Program-made: the position numbers and the translations under genes | The notes under the pieces: generated by a model | The model's input: the letters and a program-made list of their open reading frames with translations, nothing else | Database searches by the model: none | What the model was told of the DNA's origin: nothing | In this document: in pieces, positions 7,833-16,621 of the stretch | Layout: every line of letters starts with the position of its first letter | How positions within the stretch are numbered: position 1 is the first letter of the stretch | Source: Enterobacterales bacterium | GTDB lineage: Bacteria > Pseudomonadota > Gammaproteobacteria > Enterobacterales > Kangiellaceae | Assembly (NCBI GenBank): GCA_030949565.1 | Contig: JAUZSK010000068.1 | Location: forward strand, 1 to 35,708 | DNA length: 35,708 bases | Direction of reading: 5' to 3'

Positions 7833-10045
7833 TGGTCTAGCAGTTTAGCAATAATTTTTCGTAATCCTTGTTGCGCGAGTTTTTTACTCGGATTACAAGC
7901 TGTATCAGATAATTGTTGGTTGAAACGTTTGGCAACACTATGCCAGTTTTTGTTTTGAAAGAGTTTATACATCAAAATTTGTTTTTCCCATGGGGTTAAA
8001 TTTTGAGTACTATTTTTTAATATCCAGTAATCGATGACGAAATGGTAAAGATGCCATTCGACCATTTCAAAGCTTCGCGCCTGCTCAATATAACGCTTAA
8101 CTTCCTTTAAATTGTAATGCTGTCGATCATTACTTTGTTGACGCAATGATTTTGAGCTAAGTGCTGAGAATTCCATAGTGCAGGCATTATGGAATGTAGG
8201 GGCGATTTGTTGGTCGATAATTATTTGCAAGTGCTGAGGATCGAACGAACGATAATTAGTTGCTAAAGCATGTAAAAATGATTGGTTAAACTGATTTAGT
8301 GATTGCTTGAAATGCTCTTTATTTTGCGCTTGGCAGAGCCATAAAAATTCAGCCGGATGGCTACCTGTTGAAGATTCTTTTTTGAGCGCAATTCGGGTAC
8401 ATTGAAACTCACAGTGATACCAAAAACTGAGCACATCTTGGAACATTGCATAGCTGGCGCCAAGGATATCTACCGAGGCTTGTTTTGCCTGTTGTTTAAC
8501 CTTATCAATTAATTCGCTAGCGACATTCTGACGTCTAAATTGAGCTAAGACTGCGATTCGAATTATACGCCAATAGTGTAGACAGCCCGCTAACTCAATC
8601 CCTTGGTAAGCCATTAGTGATTGAGGTAAAAGATGACCTTTGAGGCGTTTACTCCCTTTTTCTATGGCAGCACATAGCTCTTGATCTAATTGCCCTTCAT
8701 CACTCAGGACACAAGCAGCTATTAATTGTTGTCCTGCAAAGCTGGCAAATACAAGCCAGTTAGGATCGCTTAACAAGGATTCCAGATCACTCGGCCGTGT
8801 TTGATAATGAGCCGTGACTAGTAACCTAAAAATGGTTTTCAATAATTCCTCATCGTCATTCAGCTGTTGCTGGCTGATCGCTTTGCAATGAATGCTAGGT
8901 ATTGACTGTTCAATCCGTTTTTGTTGTCTATCTTGGCTAGTATTTGCTAATAAAAAGGCATTATTGATCGCTTTCTCTAACGGATCATTAGCACTCCAGC
9001 GCATGGGTATGGTTAGTTCTGCTCGATTAATTTGTCGAAATAGTTTACTTAAAAATGGTATGAAGCGTAGTTCAAATCCTTGTCCATTGCCTTCATAACC
9101 ATCGAGAGTAGTCGAAAAAATAAGACGGTTACTTTTGCTTGCTATTTTCTTGAGTAGCTGTACCGGGATGCTTCCAGCTTCCTCTACAATAAAAAGCTGG
9201 TGACTCGGTTCTAACTCAGCCAGTTGATCAGGCGGTATAAACTCAATAAAGTTCTCTGCTAGAGATTGATTGAGGTCAATTGTATCGCCACTCAAATTCT
9301 GTAACCTTTCAAAATAATGAGTGTAGAATACTTTCAAATTGGATTTCCGAGTCGAACAGATAGTGATTGCTTTGTTTTTTTCATAAACCAGTTCAGCGCA
9401 AGCGATACCTAAAGCAGCCGATTTACCTCGACCACGGTGGGCACTTAATATTAAGGGACGTCTTGCGTGACCGGTGGCACATCTTTTTATTTGCGAAATG
9501 ACTTGCTGCTGCTGTTGCAATGCTTGGTTAGAGGGTATTTGTTGTGGAAAAGCTTTAACTGTGGCGGTGTCCTCTAACCGTTTATGTTCAGTCAGAGAGG
9601 TTTCTAATTCGGGTTTAATGATTGTAGAATAGCGCTGTAAACGGTTAAGGCAAGCGAGGCCTCGGTAAGCATTATCATCAACTATCTTTTTATTTAAATT
9701 AAAATGCTGTGGCAGAATTACCAAAATGGTCCCCTTGGCAACAAGGCAACCACAAATAGCGCAAAAGCTATTAACATCAAAGGATTCTCTGGCATCAAAA
9801 ATGATTAGCTTCAATTCTTGCCCTAAAAACTGAGTGGCTTTCGCTATTTTTTGGCGGGCTAAATTATCAGGGAAGTTTGTTGTAACATTTTTATCCGATG
9901 CTAAATTGCTCAATAGCAGACAGCCTTTGGCTGATTCTATGTTAGCCTGTATATTCGGATAGGATTGCCCAATTCGTTTAGCATCGATGGGAAGCTGCTG
10001 AATAAATTGGAGTTGCCTAAATTGGTCGCTGTTATCGGTGGTCAT
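7829..10045 (-). CDS. tmcA: tRNA(Met) cytidine acetyltransferase TmcA
   Basis: ATP-dependent N4-acetylation of the wobble cytidine of elongator tRNA-Met using acetyl-CoA, which protects decoding of AUG. At 738 aa it is somewhat longer than E. coli TmcA (about 671). Order of parts: N-terminal DUF1726-like region (about 10-165); RecD-like helicase core with Walker A HRGRGKS (203-209) and Walker-B-like FIVEEAGSIP; a GNAT acetyltransferase with the acetyl-CoA loop IAVLAQFRRQNVASEL; and a C-terminal tRNA-binding tail. The start is the ATG at 10045; the Shine-Dalgarno is weak. The extra length lies partly in Gln-rich and helical linkers. There is no frameshift across 2.2 kb. Assignment is secure. 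Confidence 0.95.
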   Translation of the reverse strand: MTTDNSDQFRQLQFIQQLPIDAKRIGQSYPNIQANIESAKGCLLLSNLASDKNVTTNFPDNLARQKIAKATQFLGQELKLIIFDARESFDVNSFCAICGCLVAKGTILVILPQHFNLNKKIVDDNAYRGLACLNRLQRYSTIIKPELETSLTEHKRLEDTATVKAFPQQIPSNQALQQQQQVISQIKRCATGHARRPLILSAHRGRGKSAALGIACAELVYEKNKAITICSTRKSNLKVFYTHYFERLQNLSGDTIDLNQSLAENFIEFIPPDQLAELEPSHQLFIVEEAGSIPVQLLKKIASKSNRLIFSTTLDGYEGNGQGFELRFIPFLSKLFRQINRAELTIPMRWSANDPLEKAINNAFLLANTSQDRQQKRIEQSIPSIHCKAISQQQLNDDEELLKTIFRLLVTAHYQTRPSDLESLLSDPNWLVFASFAGQQLIAACVLSDEGQLDQELCAAIEKGSKRLKGHLLPQSLMAYQGIELAGCLHYWRIIRIAVLAQFRRQNVASELIDKVKQQAKQASVDILGASYAMFQDVLSFWYHCEFQCTRIALKKESSTGSHPAEFLWLCQAQNKEHFKQSLNQFNQSFLHALATNYRSFDPQHLQIIIDQQIAPTFHNACTMEFSALSSKSLRQQSNDRQHYNLKEVKRYIEQARSFEMVEWHLYHFVIDYWILKNSTQNLTPWEKQILMYKLFQNKNWHSVAKRFNQQLSDTACNPSKKLAQQGLRKIIAKLLDH

Positions 10046-10179
10046 ATTATCATCATCAATGTTTGCAGCTATGAGTATACCCTAAAGGATTCATTCTGAT
10101 CATTAAAATGATAGCTACACGCTAGTGCTTTAACCGAAATTAATCAGTAGAATCACGATGATTAGCGCCAGCTCACAGT

Positions 10180-10302
10180 ATGCATAGTGATATAAAAAAC
10201 TGGCTCATCGCCCACAAGGTGACCACTCAATTTTTTATTGGGCTACTCATGCCCTGCTTAGCTTTTTGTTTCAGCACTCGGTTCACCAATCCTACAGGTT
10301 AG
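10180..10302 (+). other. Possible 40-codon open frame in the tmcA/DUF4124 gap
   Basis: An ATG-initiated frame encodes 40 residues with a hydrophobic stretch (FFIGLLMPCLAFCF). There is no clear Shine-Dalgarno, no recognisable family and no supporting neighbour. It lies between the 5' end of tmcA and the 3' end of the DUF4124 gene. Recorded because the gap (10046-10309) otherwise holds nothing I can identify. Confidence 0.15.
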
Positions 10303-10309
10303 TTTAGGT

Positions 10310-10693
10310 TTAACAATTTTTTAACTTGTTCCATCTTAGTTGCTTTAGATCTGAAATGAGTTGGTCAAATCGAGATGCTGAATGACGCTGAGATAGTTTC
10401 TTTTCAATTCGGTTGATTTTTTGAGTTAAAGTTTGACAGATGTTTTCATCTGACTTGTTCTGCGGGCTGGATCGAGAGGGCGTTATTTGCCTTATTATAG
10501 GTTTTACCATTTTAGTTTTTATACTGGGAATAGGTAGCAAAACAACTCGTTTGGTGGTTTGGATTGGGCTTTCCGAATCGCTGAAATGCATGCCGCCATT
10601 AGGGTCAGTCCATTGATAGATTTCGGCAGAAAGCTGGCCTAATCTGATTCCGTTGAGTAGTATCATTATTATAATGCTAATAAATATCTTCAT
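10310..10693 (-). CDS. DUF4124 domain-containing exported protein
   Basis: Small exported protein of about 127 aa. The start is the ATG at 10693, with AAGGA (10700-10704) six bases upstream; the in-frame TTG at 10699 is less likely. The signal peptide covers about residues 1-23. Directly after it comes EIYQWTDPNGGMHFSDS, the diagnostic DUF4124 motif, usually found at the very N-terminus of mature envelope proteins in gammaproteobacteria. The rest is basic and ends in a short coiled-coil-like helix (QTLTQKINRIEKKLSQ). The domain's function is not established. A second, more divergent protein of this kind occurs at 23830-24210. Confidence 0.85.
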   Translation of the reverse strand: MKIFISIIIMILLNGIRLGQLSAEIYQWTDPNGGMHFSDSESPIQTTKRVVLLPIPSIKTKMVKPIIRQITPSRSSPQNKSDENICQTLTQKINRIEKKLSQRHSASRFDQLISDLKQLRWNKLKNC

Positions 10694-11020
10694 AAACAAT
10701 CCTTGTTATAGTGTAGAGAATGATTTCCAAGCGAAAATAAACTTGGATTTAAGTCAAACTTATTAAGTTTTAGTCTAAATTGTCATTTTTAGAGTGCTAA
10801 ACGGGCTTTTAGCGAACTAAATTGCCGCAATTTATGCGGTGAAGACAATTTAGGGCTTCATTATCCTAGAATTGGTATAGAATTAATGTAAGCCATATCC
10901 TATTGATTTGTAGGAAATTAACCATTTCTGCTGTGAGAGATCGTCCATGGTGGTACTTTTTGGCAATAGAAAATTATTTTTAGCCTTGAATACTAATAAA
11001 TACTCAAAACAGGACAATTA
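10694..11020. other. Intergenic region with two adjacent hairpins
   Basis: The gap between the divergent DUF4124 and HDOD genes contains GCTAAA/TTTAGC (10796-10801 with 10808-10813). Beside it is a nested structure: outer CTAAATTG/CAATTTAG (10817-10824 with 10846-10853) and inner CCGCA/TGCGG (10825-10829 with 10835-10839). They could be structured leader RNA or operator sequence; neither strand has a T-run that would make a good terminator. AGGAC sits six bases before the HDOD ATG. Confidence 0.35.
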
Positions 11021-11861
11021 ATGAAGCTAATCCGGATTTTTCTACAAATTGAGAAGGATATACTCGAAGGTAATTTCAATTTGCCAGCGCTTCCAGCTAT
11101 CGCCTTTAAAGTTAGAAAAGCGGTTAAAGATCCATTAATGGATTTGAATAAATTAGCCTCTATCGTGAGGTCTTGATCCTTCCTTTACCGCTTATTTGAT
11201 CAATTTGGCTAATTCGCCGCTATACCGAGGGGTAGGACGAATTGAATCGGTACCACTTGCATTGTCGCGGATGGGCATGCAGTCTACTCGTACTAGCGCT
11301 TTGGTTTTTGCCATCCGTTCTCTATTTAGCACCCAAGATAGACTAACCAAAAAGCTCTTAAGCCACGTTTGGAAACGAGCCTGTCGAGTGTCTGCGTTAG
11401 CTTTTGTGATAGCTGATAACCTTAACAGCGCGGATCCGGAACGAGCATCGATTGCAGGTCTACTACATAACGTAGGAATGATTCCAGTAATTATTAAACT
11501 GGTAGAGCAGGGTGAAAGTGAGCAAGAGATTTTAAAATATTGGCAAAAGATAACGATATTTTCTAAAAAAATAGGTGTAAGGGCGATTTCCAGTTGGGGT
11601 TTAACCGATGATTTGCGCCAAGTTGCTGCTGGGATTATGGAATGGGAACAAAATCATGGTGAACCACTGGTTGATCTGGTTAATTTAGCCATTTGGCACA
11701 GTTACCTAGGCACCACAGAATTTAAGAAAATGCCCAGTTTAGAGCGCTTAGCCTACTTCAAAAAAAATCCTATGCTGTCTTTAGACAAGGGTGAAAGTTT
11801 ATTATTTGTTAAGGAGTCTCAACAGGAAATTAAGCAAATGATGCAGTCACTTAATGGTTAA
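11021..11861 (+). pseudogene. HDOD domain protein (one frameshift)
   Basis: Repaired length is about 280 aa, nearly all one HDOD domain. HDOD proteins are non-catalytic relatives of HD hydrolases used in signalling, and here LLHNVG stands where HD enzymes have HD. The N-terminus LPALPAIAFKVRKAVKDP is the classic HDOD opening. Translation from the ATG at 11021 (AGGAC upstream) stops after RS at 11174-11176. Removing one T from 11173-11174 joins it to DPSFTAYLINLANSPLYRG and the rest of the domain. The only long open frame as written starts at 11196 and lacks the first 60 residues. Read error and genuine inactivation are both possible. An insertion sequence lies 35 bp downstream but does not interrupt the gene. 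Confidence 0.82.
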
Positions 11862-11886
11862 TAGCAATTTAGTTTAGCAAAGCCTC

Positions 11887-11896
11887 TCGCAATACT
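11887..11896. repeat. Left target site duplication of the IS
   Basis: TCGCAATACT directly precedes the IS left end and recurs at 13104-13113 directly after the right end: a perfect 10-bp target duplication. Confidence 0.9.
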
Positions 11897-13103
11897 CAGG
11901 GCAAGATCGTACTTTATTGAACTTTTAGGTAAATTGGTGATCAGATCAGTATCAACCACGAGGAGATACTGCTCATGACATTTATAGACCATTTTACTTC
12001 AATAGAAGATCCACGAACGAATATTAACGTTAAACATGACCTTAGATGTGCTATTTTTAACGGTAAGTGCTGTATTATCAGGTGCAGAAGGCTGGAAGGA
12101 CATTAAAGAGTTTGGCGATAACAAGCTCGATTGGCTAAGACAATAATAGAGACTTTAAAAACGGAATACCTGGTCGATGACACCATTGCTCGGATCACTA
12201 AGGGCAATCGAGCCTGCACAATTAAGCCGGGCATTTATTAATTGGGTTAATGAAGTGAGGGTCGATAAGGGGCAAGAACAAATAGCGCTTGATGGAAAAA
12301 CATTACGCCGTTCATTTGATGGAGATAGGGCAAACCGCATTACACAGTATTACCGCTTGGAGTCGCTCACAAGGATTGGTTCTTGCTCAATTAAAATCGA
12401 CGGGTAAAAAAAATGAAAATGCTTCGGTTATTGACATGCTCAATGTGCTGAATATCAAAGGTGCGTTGATAAGCGCCGATGCGATGAATACACAGAAAAA
12501 TCGTCAATACTATTGTTGAAAAGAAAGCGGACTATGTGCTTTGTGTCAAATTGAACCATAAGAAATTACGTCATGAAATTGCCGGTTATTTCCAGGTAAA
12601 ATCAAGAAAACACCTGAGTTTATTGAAGAGTTTGAGGAAGTTGATAGTGGTCATGGTCGCATTGAAGTTGGGAAGTATAGGCAACTCAGAGTGAATGAAT
12701 GGATTAGTGGAGGCGAGTAATTCGGTCCAATATTCAAACCGGTTATTGAGGTTGAGCGAGAGCGACATTTTAAAGGTGAAGTGGTGCAGCAAGAAACCTT
12801 GTATTACATTAGTTCTTTGGCGCCGGATGTGGAAAGAATAGGTAAAGCCATTCGCAGTCATTGGGGAGTGGAAAGCACCCATTGGATCCTTGATGTGACG
12901 TTTAAAGAAGATGACTGTCGGATCGGAAATGGTGACGGAGCTGAAAATGTTAGCTGTTATCCGACGATTTGCTTTGAACTTAACGAAACTACACCCTCAA
13001 AAAATAGTATGAGAGGTAAATTGAAGCAGGCAGGATGGAGTGATAAATTTCCGCTCTGAACTAATCTTTGGTCAAAATTAGTACAAAGTATGCGGTTGCC
13101 CTG
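11897..13103 (+). mobile_element. ISAs1-family insertion sequence, 1207 bp, with defective transposase
   Basis: Ends are defined by imperfect terminal inverted repeats beginning CAGGGCAA (left 11897-11915; right 13085-13103, reverse strand). They match at 15 of the first 19 positions, including a shared TACTTT block. A perfect 10-bp direct repeat flanks the element. Length, the CAGGGC terminus, a target duplication of about 10 bp and the transposase sequence all fit the ISAs1 family. It sits between the HDOD gene and grxD and interrupts neither. It carries a single transposase gene, broken many times. Confidence 0.9.
11975..13081 (+). pseudogene. ISAs1-family DDE transposase, degenerate
   Basis: The ancestral reading frame of about 369 codons can be followed from MTFIDHFTSIEDPRTNINVKHD to FRSELIFGQN. 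Recognisable ISAs1-transposase blocks include GAEGWKDIKEFGDNKLDWLR, IALDGKTLRRSFDGD (catalytic Asp region), GALISADAMNTQK (second Asp region), and SHWGVESTHWILDVTFKEDD (catalytic Glu region). At least nine single- or double-base indels break the frame, near 12041, 12145, 12174, 12200, 12328, 12496, 12600, 12948, 13002 and 13051. There is also an in-frame TAA near 12718. That density is far above that of the neighbouring genes, so the copy is very probably dead. Confidence 0.9.
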
Positions 13104-13113
13104 TCGCAATACT
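13104..13113. repeat. Right target site duplication of the IS
   Basis: TCGCAATACT, identical to 11887-11896, begins immediately after the IS right terminus (CCCTG). Confidence 0.9.
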
Positions 13114-13303
13114 CGATTGAAAGCATAAAAACTAGTGTTTAAGCTTTTTTAGCGATATAATTAATACCGATAAAGTAGCCAAAGCAATAAATCAATTACT
13201 GACTATTGAAGACTATTTAAAACTATTTAAAAGGCCTTTTCGTTAGCAAATACGCTAGCTAAAAATTAGATAACCCTAAGATAACCCATAAGAGAGTATG
13301 ACC

Positions 13304-13612
13304 ATGGACACTATCGATAAGATTAAGTCTCAAATTGAACAAAACAAAATTATTTTATATATGAAGGGCTCACCCGAAGCACCTCAGTGTGGTTTTTCTT
13401 CACAAACGGTTCAGGCTTTAATGGCTTGCGGTAAAGAGTTTGCTTATGTTGATATTCTGCAAAACCCCGACATCCGAGCAGAATTGCCACAATATGCCAA
13501 TTGGCCAACTTTTCCACAATTGTGGGTCAATGGAGAGCTTATTGGCGGTTGTGATATTATTATGGAAATGCAGCAAAATAATGAATTAGCACCACTCATT
13601 CAGGCGGCTTAA
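13304..13612 (+). CDS. grxD: Monothiol glutaredoxin, Grx4 family
   Basis: Small cytosolic protein that binds and transfers [2Fe-2S] clusters through the CGFS active site. It shows MKGSPEAPQCGFSSQTVQAL (active-site Cys about residue 27), the cis-proline segment WPTFPQLWVNGELIGGCDII and the usual C-terminal helix. About 102 aa, normal for the family. An ATG at 13298 is also in frame, but AGAGAG (13291-13296) is too close to it. That site is well spaced for the ATG at 13304, whose product MDTIDKIKSQI aligns with the family's usual beginning. Its own promoter is not obvious. The downstream acyl-CoA synthetase is on the same strand after 63 bp, so co-transcription is possible. Confidence 0.95.
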   Translation: MDTIDKIKSQIEQNKIILYMKGSPEAPQCGFSSQTVQALMACGKEFAYVDILQNPDIRAELPQYANWPTFPQLWVNGELIGGCDIIMEMQQNNELAPLIQAA

Positions 13613-13675
13613 TTTTTATTTAATTCGCGACAAGATGATAAGGTGTTAACAATATAATAAAAGAGACCTTCTATC

Positions 13676-15301
13676 ATGGAAATCCTGTCACCGGCTAGTT
13701 ATGTAAAACATTGGGCTTCGGTCAAGCCGGAGCAGTGTTTTTTAAATCAGGCAAAAGGTGAACACTGGACTGCCACTAGTTGGCGCGATGCCTATCAACA
13801 AGTGGCTCAATTGGCCTCTTTTCTACAAAAATACCCCGCCAAAAGCAAAATTGCCATTTTTTCTAATAATTGCAGTGATTGGTTTTTAACTGATTTAGCC
13901 ATCATGGCCGCTGGGCATATCAGTGTTCCCATTTATCCTTCAGCCAGCGTTAAAACCATTAATCAGATTTTAACCCACAGCGAAACACAGTTAATCTTTA
14001 TCGGTAAACTCAGCAGCGATTTTGATCTCACTCAAATAGCCTCAGAGTTGGATAAAATAGCCATCGATAAACCGATAGATGGCCTTTGTTTTTGGAAAGA
14101 GAGCATTAAACAGTGTCCACCTTTGCAGGCGTTTTATCAACCGTCAGTTAAGGACACAGCCACCATTGTTTATACCTCTGGCACTACGGGCGTTCCTAAA
14201 GGTGTGGTTATTTCCTATCGAGCCATATCCTCAGCGGTTAATAGCATTCAAAAAACCATCGAAATTGATCAATCTGATCGTTATTTTTCCTATCTTCCCT
14301 TGGCTCATATCATGGAAAGAATGGCGATTGAGCTCACCAGCGTGGTTTATGGTTGCCAAGTTTCTTTTGTTGATGATCTACCTCATTTTGCGATCAATCT
14401 TAAGCAGACTCGCCCTAGCATGTTCGTCGCGGTTCCTAGAATTTGGGTCAAGCTAAAACAGAAAATTGAAGCAGGCTTTGGCGGTGAGTGGTTATTTGAG
14501 AAACTCACCAATCTACCGATTTTTGGAAGCTGGCTAAGGCGCTATCTGGTTAAAAAGCTCGGCTTCGACAATCTGCGTTATGCCATTACCGGTGCTGCGG
14601 CTATTTCAACCGATACGATTCACTGGTGGGAGCGTTTAGGCGTTATCATCTATGAGGCGTATGGTATGAGTGAAACACTTGGCATATCCAATGTTAATCG
14701 GCCTGGCGCTAGAAAAATTGGTACCGTTGGACAGGTGTTTGAATCTTGCCAAACCATGATTGCAGCCAATGGCGAAATACTACTCAAAGCCAGTTGTCAT
14801 ATGGAAGGCTACTACAAGGAAGCAGAGCTAAGTGCTATGGCAGTACAGGATGGTTGGCTTAGAACCGGTGATTTAGGTGAAATCGATGCGCAAGGCTACT
14901 TGAGCATTAAAGGTCGAGTCAAGGAGATCTTTAAAACCAGCAAGGGGAAATATATTTCACCGGTTCCGATTGAACAACAACTGGAAAATTTATTTGCCGT
15001 TGACCAGTGTTGTGTTTTTGGAAGTGACTTGCCGCAACCCATCGCGGTGATTGTTGTGGATAAAACACAATTACCTAATAAAAAGCAGTTAAATGAATAC
15101 CAAGCAAAGTTGCAACAGATCAATCAAGGCTTAGAAAAACATGAAAAACTGTCCGCATTGCTGATCAGCAGCGAAGAATGGACCACTGAGAATGAAATGA
15201 TGACGCCGACTCTAAAGATTAGGCGACAACCAATAGAAGATCAATATTTACCCTTGTATCGCCCGACTTCAAAAAACGCGACGATTCAACGAGTGGACTG
15301 A
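13676..15301 (+). CDS. Long-chain acyl-CoA synthetase-like AMP-forming ligase
   Basis: ANL-superfamily adenylate-forming enzyme of 541 aa that activates a carboxylic acid with ATP and then forms the CoA thioester. Motifs are in order: phosphate-binding TIVYTSGTTGVPKGVV (about 160-175), YLPLAHIMERM, YEAYGMSET, and LRTGDLGEIDAQGYLSIKGR with IFKTSKGKYISP at the hinge and C-terminal domain. The GRVKEIFKTSKGKYISPVPIE variant and the LAHIMER motif resemble bacterial FadD15 or plant/bacterial long-chain synthetases rather than E. coli FadD, so a long-chain fatty acid is the likely substrate; this is inference. The C-terminal domain is somewhat short. AAGAGA precedes the ATG. It is intact. Confidence 0.88.
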   Translation: MEILSPASYVKHWASVKPEQCFLNQAKGEHWTATSWRDAYQQVAQLASFLQKYPAKSKIAIFSNNCSDWFLTDLAIMAAGHISVPIYPSASVKTINQILTHSETQLIFIGKLSSDFDLTQIASELDKIAIDKPIDGLCFWKESIKQCPPLQAFYQPSVKDTATIVYTSGTTGVPKGVVISYRAISSAVNSIQKTIEIDQSDRYFSYLPLAHIMERMAIELTSVVYGCQVSFVDDLPHFAINLKQTRPSMFVAVPRIWVKLKQKIEAGFGGEWLFEKLTNLPIFGSWLRRYLVKKLGFDNLRYAITGAAAISTDTIHWWERLGVIIYEAYGMSETLGISNVNRPGARKIGTVGQVFESCQTMIAANGEILLKASCHMEGYYKEAELSAMAVQDGWLRTGDLGEIDAQGYLSIKGRVKEIFKTSKGKYISPVPIEQQLENLFAVDQCCVFGSDLPQPIAVIVVDKTQLPNKKQLNEYQAKLQQINQGLEKHEKLSALLISSEEWTTENEMMTPTLKIRRQPIEDQYLPLYRPTSKNATIQRVD

Positions 15302-15328
15302 AGTAACGAGTGGATTGAACGCCGTAGG
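15288..15328. repeat. Short duplication and 14-bp motif shared with the tRNA-Ser region
   Basis: AACGAGTGGACTGAA (15288-15302, overlapping the synthetase stop) is repeated as AACGAGTGGATTGAA (15305-15319). This runs into TTGAACGCCGTAGG (15315-15328), which is identical to 2574-2587 in the GC-rich patch after tRNA-Ser. It may be a truncated copy of the same intergenic repeat. Confidence 0.5.
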
Positions 15329-15472
15329 GATTATTTTTCAGAAGATCTATTTCCAGTGCCCTAAATTGCTGAGCAAAGTTGTAAACATCTGTTAATAAGG
15401 CATTTACCTAGGCTCTGTAACCAGTTAAAGTGATATCTATAATAGAATCAATCAATAAAGCGAAATAATAAA

Positions 15473-16621
15473 ATGGTTGAGCAAAGCCCTCAAAATACAG
15501 CCAGTAAAAGTGAGCTGCTAAATAAATTAAAGATCGATAAAGCGTTAAAACAGCTGCCCGAAGGCTATAGTTTGGGCAATTTATTGATGCTATGCGTCAG
15601 TTCATTGTTACTGGGTTCTTTATTGAGCTATTATTTTTTTGCTAAAGATCAATCGAGTCGGCTAGCGTCGTCTAACCCAGTGAAGTCTCGTTTGATGACT
15701 GACGATCAGCAAAGCAATACTACGAGCTCAACCAGTCTGCCCCAAAGCCTCGTTGAGGCTCGCACATCAAGTAGTCAAACATCGCACAGTCAAACATCGG
15801 TCAGTCAAACATCACGCAGTCAAGCATCGGGCACTGAAATATTATTAAATGCATCCGGTTATATCACCGCTCGACGCATGGCAACGGTTTCATCGCAAGT
15901 GATGGGGCTAATTAAGCGGGTTAATGCGGAAGAGGGGATTTCAGTGGTCAAAGGGCAGGTATTAGCGACACTGGATGACGCGATACCCAAGGTCAGTCTG
16001 CAACAGGCAAAAGCTCAGTTAAAATCACTAAGCGCTCAATTAGAAAGTGTTAAAGCATCGATGACTGAAGCGGCTCTTAATTACACTCGGGTTAAAAATA
16101 ATCAATATTCTAGTGACGCTGCCAAAACCTTAAGCCTAACCAATCGAAAGAAAGCCAATGCCTTGGTCAATCAAATTTTGGCCGAAATAAATGTCGCCAC
16201 AATTAATGTAACACGCCAACAACAGTTGTTAGAACAGTACACAATCCGCGCTCCCTTCGACGGCGTGGTGACAATGAAAAATGCACAACCCGGTGAAATA
16301 GTTTCCCCAGGTTCAGCCGGTGGCGGCTTTACCCGTACCGGTATTTGTACCCTGGTGGATATGTCATCCTTGGAAATTGAGGTCGATGTAAATGAGTCTT
16401 ATATTGGCCGAGTTTACCCCAATCAACGAGTCACAGCGAGTCTTGATGCTTACCCTGATTGGTCAATCCCTGCATCAGTGATCGCCATCATCCCCACCGC
16501 TGACCGTGGCAAAGCAACGGTCAGTGTGCGTATTAAAATTGAATTAAGAGACAAGAAAATACTTCCTGATATGGGCGTTAAAGTTGCCTTTCTCAAAGCC
16601 GAAAATGAGGGTTCATTATGA
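15473..16621 (+). CDS. Periplasmic adaptor (membrane fusion) subunit of an ABC exporter
   Basis: HlyD/MacA-type adaptor of 382 aa, inner-membrane anchored and periplasmic. One transmembrane helix is at about 34-56. A Ser/Gln/Thr-rich linker (about 80-125) contains a pentapeptide repeat. The core follows: lipoyl half-motif GLIKRVNAEEGISVVKGQVLATLDD, a helical hairpin (about 175-250), second lipoyl half YTIRAPFDGVVTMKNAQPGEIV, and a beta-barrel domain ending ILPDMGVKVAFLKAE. The stop overlaps the start of the ATPase gene by 4 bp (ATGA), so the two are translationally coupled. It heads a four-gene export operon like MacA in MacAB or DevB in DevBCA. It probably bridges the permeases to a TolC-like outer-membrane channel, which is not in this window. 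Substrate unknown. Confidence 0.9.
   Translation: MVEQSPQNTASKSELLNKLKIDKALKQLPEGYSLGNLLMLCVSSLLLGSLLSYYFFAKDQSSRLASSNPVKSRLMTDDQQSNTTSSTSLPQSLVEARTSSSQTSHSQTSVSQTSRSQASGTEILLNASGYITARRMATVSSQVMGLIKRVNAEEGISVVKGQVLATLDDAIPKVSLQQAKAQLKSLSAQLESVKASMTEAALNYTRVKNNQYSSDAAKTLSLTNRKKANALVNQILAEINVATINVTRQQQLLEQYTIRAPFDGVVTMKNAQPGEIVSPGSAGGGFTRTGICTLVDMSSLEIEVDVNESYIGRVYPNQRVTASLDAYPDWSIPASVIAIIPTADRGKATVSVRIKIELRDKKILPDMGVKVAFLKAENEGSL
15773..15832 (+). repeat. Four 15-bp tandem repeats inside the adaptor gene
   Basis: Four consecutive 15-bp units of consensus AGTCAAACATCGxxC encode the pentapeptide repeat SQTSx (SQTSH, SQTSV, SQTSR, SQASG). They lie in the periplasmic linker just after the membrane anchor. 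The unit is a multiple of three, so copy-number change would keep the frame. Confidence 0.9.

Noticed and set aside
11021..13113. HDOD gene inactivated by the insertion sequence
   Set aside because: The HDOD stop (11861) lies before the insertion point (11887); its break is an independent single-base frameshift at 11173-11174.
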